A stretch of DNA of 64,000 bases, taken from contig BDSL01000106.1 of NCBI GenBank assembly GCA_003116995.1, positions 62,001-126,000 on the forward strand. The letters run 5' to 3'. This DNA is from Yamagishiella unicocca. Its lineage: Eukaryota; Chlorophyta; Chlorophyceae; Chlamydomonadales; Volvocaceae. Position 1 is the first letter of the stretch; each line of letters opens with the position of its first letter. Both the position numbers and the translations under genes were made by a program. Positions 38,301 through 50,300 of the stretch are shown piece by piece. The notes beneath the pieces are model-generated. The model saw only the letters and a list, made by a program, of their open reading frames with translations, was not told the origin of the DNA and did no database searches.

Positions 38301-41300
38301 CGCAGGGGCGGGTAGGACACGCGCCAGCTGATCTTGCTTCTTGCTGGCTTCAGCCTTCAGTGCAGCGTCAAGTGGCTCGCGGGCCTGCCTTGCAGCAGCA
38401 GCCAACGAAGAAGATGACGCCTGCGCTGCGGCATACTTGTCATCGCTCACTTCAGCAGCTGCGCTGAACTCTTCCTCTGCCGGTTCCGCGTCCGGAAAGT
38501 CCTCACTGTACTGTCCAGAGTTGTCGTCGCTGTCCGAGGCGGGACCGTAACGCTGGCTGACTTCCAAGCCCACGGACTGGGCTGCCGTCGGTGGCAAAAC
38601 GCGGGCAACCGGTGCACCACTACCCGTACTGTATTGCTGCTCATCATCATCCGGCTCAGGCTCGTCATCCTCCTCGTAAGCAACATCCTCCGCAATGTCC
38701 AAGGCCAAGGACTCTGCCATGCTGGCTACAGCCGCAACTGGAACGGTTTCAAGTTCGACAGGAGGTACGCTCGTTATGGTAGGCTGGAAGGTGCTTGACG
38801 ATGCAAAATCATCGGAGTACAGCCGGGAGCCTGTTGTTTCGATGCAGGCAGGGGGTACCGAACGGTTAGCAAAATAGGGCAAACAAGGACGCATTGGCAA
38901 AGCAATCTGATTTGCGCGGTTCTCGCCAGCGCACCTGTGGCGTCTAGGTGGTGCCCGCCATCCTCCTCTTCCTCAACGACGCTGAGAGTAGTGCGCTCCA
39001 TAGCGGTCGGCCCTGCCAAAGACAAAAGTTTGGATGTTAAGGGATACGACTTCCCGCATTGTACACCCCGCCGAAAAACAACGTAACCAATGGACACGAA
39101 TATTACAGGTTTCAATGGGGTTTCCTTCATGCAGAGAGGACCTGCTCAAACCCCGCCCGGTGCCTCCCTCCCTACCGATAAGCTGTGTTTCCGAAGGCTC
39201 GCCTTCTTCGAAGTCCTCCTCGTAAGTTGCAGCCGACATTGACGATGCTTGCTGCTGCAGTGGAGCGGCGGGCCTTACAGATGCGGACGAGGCCTCAGCA
39301 CCCATTGGAGGCCGCCGTGTGCCTAGTGAGGAGGTCGAGGCAACTTCCAAAAGGGACGTCTGCGCCAAGAGCCCCGAAGCATCCTGCAGGGGTTGCACTT
39401 TATCTAAGATACAATCCTTCTCAATTGAAGGTTTACTTGCGCCAATAGCAGCAAAGCGTAACAGCACGTACATAATTGGCGTTATACCCGTACTTGCCTG
39501 AACAATTTCGCCAGTTGACACCAGCTGACTGCCAGACCCTCCAGTTGACGCCACCCGACTTCCAGACCCGGAGCCACCCGACCGCTCAAGCGACCGCTGT
39601 GAGGATGCCTCTACCTGCACCTCCATGAGAGACGGCTGGAAATCCAGATCGTAATCTTCCACCTCCTGCAACAGATGTGTACCACCGAAGATATGTACCA
39701 CCACAACGGTGAAATTGTCATATTAACGGGTGTAAGTGTACGATAGCGTCATCTCAACACAGGACAGCAAGCTGCTTTCATTCGCCTGAACTGGTACAGC
39801 GATCCCTGTTCACCAATCGCAACAGGACATACACACAGGGTCACAGACCTTGAGTCACGTTCGCCATGCCTGCCTTCACTGTTGCGCTCACCATGTCGTC
39901 AGGTTTGCAACCTGACGACGTTAAACCCTTACACGCGTCAACTGCCTACCTCTGACTGTTGAACCTGCACCTCAGCCAGCACTTCAGGCGGGTGGCCGAC
40001 AGTAGATGAAGAGTGCTGCGCCGCTATGTCATCCACAATTTCATCTGAGACCGTAACCTTCGCTTCACCGAACTCGTCCGTGGCAACCTATGTACCAGTG
40101 GACAAGCACATGACTCGTCATACCCAGATGTGGTGTGTACGGCACTTCATATGGTGCGTTTCCTTGCAGATCCGCTTCGGATTTCCCATGAAATAGAGTG
40201 CAGCAACACCAAGATGCGGAAAAGCAAATTTCAGCAAAGCCACGGAGTCACTTTGATGCACTGGGTGCTCTTGTCTGTACGACCACATCAGTACTCACCA
40301 TGTCGATATCCGTCTCCTTGCTGATGACCTCGACTGGCTCTAATCCTGCCAAGTCCACTTCAGAGTCCTCATCATCCACACCATCCTCATCCATGGAGTA
40401 CGATGGCAGATCCGATTGCTGTGCGCTTTCTTCAACCTCCTCCTCGGGCTTCAACTCCTCTAACTGCGGCTGTATCTCCTCCTCCGGCTCCTCCTCTGTT
40501 TCATCTGCGTGCTGATGTAGGTCCTCCCCCAGCTCAAGAGGCAGCTCCGACTGCCGCTGCGGCTCCTCCTCCTCTTCCATACCTGTCCCCTCCAGCTGCT
40601 CCACCTCAGACGCCTCATCGACTTCATTGTAAGATACATCGCTGTGCTGAACATGAAGCTCCATCACCTTTTCATCTTCATCTGTGATGGCACTGTCATT
40701 GCCTGCCGCCCTAGGTGCGTCATCGTCAATGACCTCGTCACCTAGACTGCTTACTGCAGCGTTGGCCATACCAACGGCCGCATGCTCTTCAGACACCTCG
40801 CTGGACAGGCTCCGTTGTGTTACCACCTCCTTCACCGAGGACTGATGACTGTCCTCCTGGATCACGTCAGGCAGCGAGCTGTCCTGTGCCGTCGGCAGAT
40901 CAGCACTGTGTATGCTTGGGGTTATGGAATCACCAATAGTGTCAACACTTTGCAGGAATTCCCCAACTGGAACACTCTCCTCTTGGCTTACGCCATGAGG
41001 GGCTGTTGGCGAAGAGCTAGACAGCCCCGTCTCCAGCTCTGCACTGTGAATGCTGGGTGCAACTGAGGGGCTGTCAACATCAGCTGTTGTGAAAAACTCA
41101 TCAGCTAACTCCTGTTGACTGCCCTCCTGTGACTCTGTAGCGGTGGAGCCAGGCGGAGAAGCTGCAAGCTCCACACTTTTGGATGGCGAGCTGGGACTCA
41201 CTGATGGAACATCAAGGCCCTGAACTGACAGGACTTCCTGCTTCGTGACAAGGCGGAAAAGGGCAAATAGGGTCGTAAGTGGCTTGCATGGCAGTGTTAA

Positions 41301-44300
41301 CATGCCAATTCGTATCAGTAGCACGATGACTGTTCATTGTAGTGGGTTGGTATGTCGTGATGGGTGTTGCGATGGATGGCGGCCAAGAATGGGTGCAGCA
41401 TGTGCAAGGTATGTCATGCACGCTTCCTCCCTTGGAGCCGTTAATTTCAATACATCAGCAAGCAAGCCAGTGTGCCTTAGGCGGGAAAGACAGAACGGGC
41501 GTTGGTCCATACAATTGCACCAAAGCTGCACCCCTAAATATGAAGTCAAGAGGCATGCCGAAACCCTTTCACGCACGATTACAAGCCTAGCCTGGACATC
41601 GCAGTATCAAGCAGCAACGTGCAGGGACTTACTTCATCTTGGACGCTTTGCGACGCCTCAGGCATCTCAAGACCCTCCTCTGACACACCACCAGTGTCTT
41701 GGCCTGCAGCCTTGACGCTGTGACTGTCGCCATCCACGGTCTTCACATCGTCAGATACAGCGACACTGGAGTCTTGGTCAAAGTGCACGTCGCCAACCTC
41801 GTCATCAGCACTGAAGGCTGCCACATGGCTAATTGAGTGTACGGATGCACTCCGGACGGATATACTCCGGACGGATACACTCCGGACATCCTCTTCATGG
41901 ATGGGCTCCAAGGTAACACCGCCAGGACCGTCGCTGCCAGCCATTTCGCTAGGCAAGACGTCGTCCAATATTTCGCTGGCATCTGGGATTAACGACCCGC
42001 CACGCTGCGACAGCAGGGGAGGACAAAAGCGGGGGGTGGGGGTAAAAAATAAATCCGCGAATCAACGGCCAACAAACCAAGGGAGATGACGATGATGGTC
42101 CAAGAAGTGATAGTCGGCGAATAGACGGATGGGAGGCGCTGCTGAATTGGAACGTAAAGATAAAGGGAACATAATAATTGGTGCTATGAAAGCAACTAAA
42201 ATGGTAAACTAAGGGAAGGCGGCTGGAAGCAGAAGCTGGCCGTAATAATCGGCGAAGCCAATGGAGGTAATGATGACGTCTAGCAGAGAGCAGCCCCATA
42301 ATCTATCAACAGCCCGTGACGTGCCCGGCGCAAGGGAACCCGCCCCGTTACGTGTAGAAATGGGATATGTAGACTGACCTGAAGAATAGCAAGGAAAGAC
42401 CGAAGCGTGCGAGCAAAGGCGGCGAGCGTCAGGACCGGACGGCGAGGATGAGGACATGTGACGGGCAGGCAAGGGAAGATGGGATGGGATGGGTGAATGG
42501 CTAGAGGCTAATACCGCTAATTTGAATACGGAAAGGAAAGAAATGGAAGGGAAATAGCGGGGAGGGGGCCGCGTAAAGGAGGTGGTCTAAAATACAGCGC
42601 ACGAAGTACCGCATAGTAAACAGTAGATAAGAAGGCGGACGTCTGGACGAGCGCGCGTTTGCTATGCTTTCACTGAGCTGAGCAAGTCAAATCGTGATGC
42701 AATGGCTTTAGGTGGTCTATCCAAGGCGTTAACCACTGCCGCCCACAGTGGAACCATGGATTTCATCATGCAGTTGTCGGTTGGTGCCTGTGGACGCGGT
42801 TTGCCCCTTCGTTCTACACCCTTCACCACGTCCTTACCCTACCAAACACGCAGCCAGGCTATCTAGGGTGTACATTTAGAGGTGACATGGAGACGCTGAT
42901 CACATCCATTCGGACTATGTTAACATCTATGCAAGCCCCTTACCATGCTTTCGGCATCAAAGCTTTCGTCGTACACGTCGCCCACATCGCCAGACATTGA
43001 TGTGCTACCGTGTCCACCCGTTTTAGAGCGCTGGCTGGAGCGCTGGCTGCTGTTGCCAGCTCCACCGCTAGATCGAGAGTTGCCCAGTGCACTGCGGCTG
43101 GCCTCATCATCAAGGACAGAGCCGCTTCGGCTGCCCGAAACATGCGATGGCCTTGGGTCGGAACCGCTGTGCTCGTCCGAGACAGATCTTGAGCGAGGTT
43201 CCGATGCAGAGCCGAAGGGTGCGGCCACAAGGTGCGGGTTGGAGTGAGAAGCCTCGTCGGGTACAGACGAAGATGACTTGACCCCAGCGGCAGTAACGGC
43301 TGTTCCAGAGCCAGAGCCGCTCGCATGGAAATCCTCGGAGTACGCGCCAGAGCCAGAATCGCCAGAGGTGCCGTACGATTGGACGACTGGAGCGACAACC
43401 GGCTTACGGCGGACCTCCTCAGCACCAGGCAGCGGTGATTTGGGCGGCCGTGACGGAGGTGGGTTGGACTTCAAGGATTTCATCTGCAAGCATATTGCAA
43501 GACCACATTTTACGAGCTTGCCTAACTGGGCACGAGCTTTGCCGTGCTACACAATGGACTGCTGATAGCGATGTCTATATGTTGAATGCGCTCGGGAGGC
43601 GCTGAAACAAAAATTCCCAACAGCGTATAAAAAGCCGGCACGAGCCGTGCCCGCGCTCCAGAACCTGAACCGCGCAACCCGTAACAACCGTACAAGGCTC
43701 ATGCATTCTATTGTGCCGACCTATGCGCTTTTCGTACCTCCGCTGCGAGCTCGTCTTTGTACCGTTGTAGTGCCTTCAGCTTGGCTTCATGCTTAATTCG
43801 CCGCACCTCCTTTTCCATCATCGCAACTTCCTGTCAGCCAGCCGAAAACCAAGGAGTTAGCTCTCGTGGAAACCTAACTGGTAGGTGAACGTGTCCCCAT
43901 AACATATCCGAGCGTTAAACTCACCTTCTCGAGGTCAGCCACGAGCTCTTGAGCCCGTATCTCAGATGACGCAATTGAGGCAGTCCGCCCCTTAGATGAT
44001 GCACTTCCTTCTGTTGACGCACTCCCATCTGATGACGCACTTCCGTCGGAATCTAAAACGGTCAGAAAGGCAAAAGCAAGCAGCAACTCGTCGTGAATGC
44101 AGGAATACACACTTACAGAACTCTCGTAACTTACCACTAGGGTCGCTCGGTTGTGCCCCACCGGCGTGTTCGTCATCATAATCGTCGTCGTACTCGTCCT
44201 GGATGGAACCCTCACCGCTGATTTCTGGATCAGCCACCGATTCCGTGTCGACATTCTGGGAGGGCACCCCCGGAAGTCGGCTACCTGAGCGGACGGAGCT

Positions 44301-47300
44301 AAAGCTTTGCGAAACTTTCGCTACATCCTCCACGCCAGAGGAGTCGGGCTGATTTGACGCAACTGGAGGGAGGTCGCGCTTGACCGGAACGCTCCGGCCA
44401 TGTGTTTTGCCTTGCAATCCGGCAAGTTGCTTTTGCAGCTGCTCTACAGCCGCCTGCTTGGCAAGCACCTTCAACCTGCACAGCGTTGCCACAAACCGGA
44501 TACACTTAACGAACGGGTCCGGTCAATGTATGCCACTGTAAGGTGTAAGCGTAAAAAACAACAAACCGAACCACCTCGTACCGGCGGTGCTCGATTTCCT
44601 TCTGACGCAGTTGGCGTGTCAACTCTTCTTGCCGCCGCTCAAGTTCCTGGGACAGCGCTGAAAGCTCACTGTCGCCGGGGTCAAGCTTATCGCTCCTTGT
44701 AGCCTTGGCGGTTTTCCCTGCAGAGGTACACGGTGGCTCCGAAATGGGAACCGCAGGCGCAATGCTGGGATGCCATGCGGTGTGTCCTGTATCAAGCTGT
44801 TTCCTGTCACGTGCACGCGGCCTTTTATCATTCATTCTACCTCATCCCTCCCTATCCGACATCAAAGCCGCCCCGCGTTCCTAATTGGACCCATCTTACG
44901 TTGCGGTGGTATACGCGAGCGTGAAGGCCCCTGGACGCTCCGTACAGAAGCATTAAAGTCCTCGCTGTACTGCGGCTCAGTAGCTGCCACTGAACCGCTG
45001 CTTTGCTGGCGTTGCTTGATGGGATCCGCATCCGTGCTGCCAGAGCGGCGGTAATCGTCATCAGTGAGCACTGAATGCGAATGGCCACCAGATGTCCCAG
45101 CGCGGCGACTTGAGGCATCCTCGACTTCGTCCATGACGCTGCCTGTTGTAGGAGTTTCCAGCACGTAATGGCACGGAAAACCTTATAAGAAGGAATGTCC
45201 GGTCATAGAAAGCGAAAGCCGGCACGTATGCCTCAATGGACGTTGTGTGCTGCATACGGCTCAATTCGGGGAGGCAGACAAGCACGCAACACCTTCGCAC
45301 ATGAGCCGCGCGAACGCAACGCAATTTGTCCCGTTTCCCCGTCAAAATGAGTCATGCTAACCTCTGTTTGATGTCAAGCAACGGATAACTGCTGAACGAA
45401 TCATAACACATGGAAAGAACGCACAGCGCGCACGCAGGCAGGCATCACAATTAGAAGCATACGCTGGGTGTTCTGGTAACTTTTTCCCGTAATTGGAACT
45501 CTCAGTGCTTACTCTGCTGGCGACTGGCCCGCGGTGGGCGACCGTGGGATGGATGGAGCTGGGTGCGGGATTGCATAGCACTTGATGACTCAAATTGGTC
45601 GCTGTACTCATGGGTGACCTCAGGTACTTCAGACCCTGCGGTTATGCGTTTACAGATGGGAGTGACCATCTTCGCATTATATACCAAGGATAATGCGAAG
45701 GGGTCCAGCAGCTGCTGGCACGTTTGCATACCTTGAGAGCTCTCAGCCACTCTGCCGGAAGTTGACTCTGGTTGCCATGCCGACTGCATTTCTATCACAC
45801 TACCCGAAACCATGGATTGCGGATCTGCTAGCCTTTCGTCCACGCTTCCCGAAGCATTTGGCGGTCGCTCCGTGGACGTTTCCTCTACGACGCTTGTAGA
45901 CGTCGAGGGCTGCCGTGGTGGCGCTGTGGGACGCGATACTTGCGCCGTCGGTGCAGCTTGCGGTCGCTCAGCGAGTGGCTTTCCGGTGAACAGAGTTACG
46001 CTTTCGCGCATGGTGGCAGTGGCAGCTGGATTAGTGATATGCGCCAACCGGTAGAGCTGCTCCATCATTAGCTGCTGACGGGCGAACTCCGCCTTGATGG
46101 TACTGATCTTACGGTTAATGTATGTGGCGTCGGCATCATGCTGGACCTGTCGATACACCAGGGAGAGGGAGGGGTGGAGATGTTATGATCTACTTAGTAT
46201 CACCTGAGGTGCACAAAACAAGCACGCGCGTCATGTACACCCGATGTTGGCCATCGCCTCTACAAGCCTTGCATGTCAACACTAACTGAACAACGTACCC
46301 ACCGACCTGTACAAGCCGCTGCGCGCGTATGATGGCCTGGCGCTTCTGCGGATGCGCCTCCACCGCCAGCTCTGACTCGAGCTGCTGCATCTTAGTATCA
46401 GCGCGATTGTTTACGTCATGCAGACGGTCCGTCAGCAAGTTCACTTCTAGGCGCATGCGCGTCTCGGCATCGGCGGCGTACGACAGCATCATAGCGTCAT
46501 CAAGCTCAAGGCCACCTGCCAAGAACAGGACAGGGGATGCAGCGGCTTATATTATTAAGCAGGTTAAATTGCGCGCAAAAAACGGTTACGTGCAGTTTAA
46601 GTGGCTCCCGCTTCTAATAACATGGCACATGCGCACCATCAATGGAGGCCCGCATATTCAGCGGGGAGGCCTCCGCTGGTGAAGCATCGCGACGTTGCGC
46701 TGCAGAGCGAGCGGTGACGGGAGTGGACATGATGCCAGCCATATCGTCTCGGCGGCCACGACCTCCGACAGCTGGAGCAGCCGCTTTCTTTGGCTCCTCC
46801 TGCTTGGCTGGCCGATGCTGCAAGTGGGGACTACTCCGGGAGGTCCCCAGCCCACTTTCATCTCCAATTTCCTGGCTGTAGCTCTGCGGCTCTTCCGTCC
46901 GTACATCGCTCTCCACCTCCGCTGACTGCGTGGAAACCGTAGTGGGTGCGCGAGGCTCTTGCTGCTGCCGGGGGCGCCGACCTGAAGGCTCACTCGCGAC
47001 CTCGTATGCACTGTAGTCCTCTTGCAGGGTCCGCGTCGCGTAATGGCTGGACGTAACCTCTTCCGTGATAGCCTCTTCCTCCTCATTCTCAAACTCGCTA
47101 CTGTAATTTGGCTCGCTCGTCACGTCACCAAAGGTGCTATGCCGGCGATGTGACTGGCTTGACACGGTGGAAGGGCGCCGGCTCTTGAGGCGGAGGGAGG
47201 AGTGGATCGCCGGCACGCTCTCCTGTATGGAACTGGAGTCTCGGGTGTCGGCCCCACCGATGGACGTGTACGGCACGCTGTCGGCGACAGTAGTACTGCT

Positions 47301-50300
47301 CCGACGACGAGAGGCATCATGCGCACGACGAGTTGTGCCCTCCGACCCAATGCTCTCCGCAATGGAGATAGTGCTCGTCTGGTGCATTGCAGGGCGCACC
47401 GGCCGGCGGCTGGGAGCCACAGCGGGCAGATCTGACTCGTCGTCTTCATTGACGCTTTCCGGTATGGAAAACGTGCTCGCCTGCAGAGACAGCAAGGGAA
47501 TCTATTTTTTATGATCTATGGCATAGTGTGGGCATACAGCAAGATCGATAGCAGCTGCAGAAGCAAGTAATGAGGCTACTGGGTCTGCAGGAAGCGGATC
47601 CCTCAGGTCCATTGCCATCACAAAACCGCTCCAAATGTCTACGTCCCAAGGCGTACCTGCTGGCGCAATCCCAACCTCGACGGTGGATGCTCCGAGTGCA
47701 CGCTCTCAGCGACTGAGGTCGAGCTGATCGGGCGGATACTGGCGCGTGAGGGCTGGCGATCACGGTGATAGTCGGACACCCTCTCCGGTATTGACGCTGC
47801 CATGCTGGTCTGCAGCGATACGTCCCCCTTTGATCTGTACTGCGAGCCAAAAGTGTCCTCCTCTTCCACATCCTCTTCTTCCTCCTCATTGACACTTTCG
47901 GGTACAGACATGTGACTGACCTGCCGGTGAGCCGTACGCGAAGTGGAGCGGCCTGCACAAGGTATTGTACGGACTTCATTAATGAAATCCGTTACTATCC
48001 CGTTGCCGCAGCACGGGGCCTCTGCCTGTCATGCAGGCTAGGAAATGTATCGCACCTGATATGAAGCTACTCTGCATCATCTCTGCATCTTCAAAGTCAT
48101 CTGTGTAATCTGACGTGACATTGCTCGTAGCTGAAGAACGACGGTGGAAGGAAACGGCGCTCGCCCTGCCAGGCCCTGGGCTGCCGGAACGGTTCGCCGG
48201 CCTCACGTGGGGCGGTGATGTTGACCGGAGTGACGTCTGCGGCAGCTGCGGTGGCGAGCCTGCCCGAAGTGAGGTCTGTGGCGGCGATCCTGCCCGCAGG
48301 GAAGTCTGCGGTGGCGATCCTGCGCGCTGCGTGGGCTGAGGAGGCGAGCCTGCCCGAAGCGAAGTCTCTGGTGGCGATCCTGCCCGCAGGGAAGTCTGCG
48401 GTGGCGAGCCTGCCCGCCGCGAGGGCTGAGGTGGCGAGCCTGCCCGCAGGGAGATCTGAGGCATCTGGGGTGGGGAGGCAGCCCGAGGTGAGGAACCAGC
48501 CCGCAGGGAGGTCTGCGGCAGCTGGGGCGGGCTGCTGCTGCGCAGGATTGACACAGGGTGTGACGGACCCACCTACAACGGACAGAAACAGGGAGTTCGT
48601 GACAGTATGACCCAGTAACACGCGTATTTGGAACGATGAATCAGTGCATGTTAGCATAGATAACAATTACTGTCTGAAGGGCAATTCAAGGGCAATCATC
48701 ACACCTGCCTACTTGGGAATCATAGCCAAAACTAGACCGTCAAGTGCGCACGAGTACCTGCACGCCGATCTCTGGCTTGGGTCGTGGAGGCGACTGCGGG
48801 GTCGTTTGCACGGTGGCGTGGGCGACCTTGTTGCGACTGAGCTGTTCCACGAACATGGTCGCCACCTCGTGAAGGTGGCCAAGGCCCTCTCTCCGAATTT
48901 CGTTGCGAAGATTCTCCTCGAGCGTGTGAAACTTGGCGTCCTGCGGAAATGGTAGGCGAGTACGCGTGAAGCAAATAAAGTAAAACGCAAAGTGATCAAA
49001 GCATTGCGCCCCTGCGCATAGCAATTTTATTTTTCTTGTTAGGCGTATCGAAACACACAGCATGCCCAAGAAGCAACTGATCGGGCAACACAAAACTAGA
49101 ACTGCATAGAACCGCGACCACCCAGATGGCCAGTTTTACACACGCTTAACACGCAAGCAGGGGTGATCCTGCCTGTTTTATCTATCACTGCGCTCATATG
49201 CGAACTTTTGTCGTTGCCGTCCATGCCGAGGCGGATGTAGGAGCCTTAGGCACAAAAAAACACAAACCGTGATTTGACAGCAGTATTATACAGAACGGTG
49301 GGCTGCCCGTTCGGCATTCGACAGGAAAGCAGAGGGGTTTGGCTGAGCTGCTCCCAAACAGGCACACCCTGGCCTGAGCCCGAGAATAGCTTTCGCACTG
49401 CTTCGTTGCTACGATCTCAAGACAAGCGCCCCAGCAAACATCTTTCTGGCATTCGTGGTGTAGCATAGGAGCAATGTGTCTTAGAGTAAGGTATGGTAGG
49501 GTATCTATATAATAAAATACCGCGGCGCACATAGGACGCGAGACGGCGGGAAGCACTCTTCAATTTGACGGTATCGTAAACTACCAAATATTGAGAACCT
49601 TCGGCTTTACCCACCATGTCAGCTTGCGTATGCGCGATGAGATTCAGCTGGGTTTCAGCTGCAGCCGTCTGGTCAAGCCGCTGGGCTATTCGATGCGCCT
49701 CACGCTGCACAGCCGCAATTGCGCGCGCGTTCTGTAGTTGCTGCAGCTCCAGCTCAGCTGCATCCAGCTCCTCGTACCTACGGACAATTTGTCCATGGGA
49801 GCATAGTGCAGATGTGAGGGAGGCGATGAGCGCACGTCAGCTCTGAACACATTACACAATATCCAATTTTGGTCCATTAGCCATACGACATGGTTTAATG
49901 CGACACAGCACGCATTTAAGACCGAACCCACATCTCCCTCAAGCTGTATGGCAGGACGCTAATCCGTGAACTGCTGGAAACCGTACTCCGTGCCGGCACG
50001 CACGTTTTCATTGTGTCTTGCATCTGTCTGAAAAGCTCCGTGGGCGCCAACCGCACTCGTTCTGGTGGCCCCTGTGCTTCGTCCACGAAAGAAACCGTGC
50101 GCGGCCTTGAAGGCGGACTGGCCATCGCCCCAAGAAAGCTGCTGTTACCTCCCTCGGTACCATCGTAGCCGGGTTGGGCAGCGGCTCCCCCACCAGACCG
50201 CTTTTTCTCAAGGCTTGCCAGCTGTTCGGTCAATGTTGGCCCCGCGAGCGGCACTTCACGAAGCCCTTGCGCCATGTCAACCTGCTGCTGCAGGGATGCG

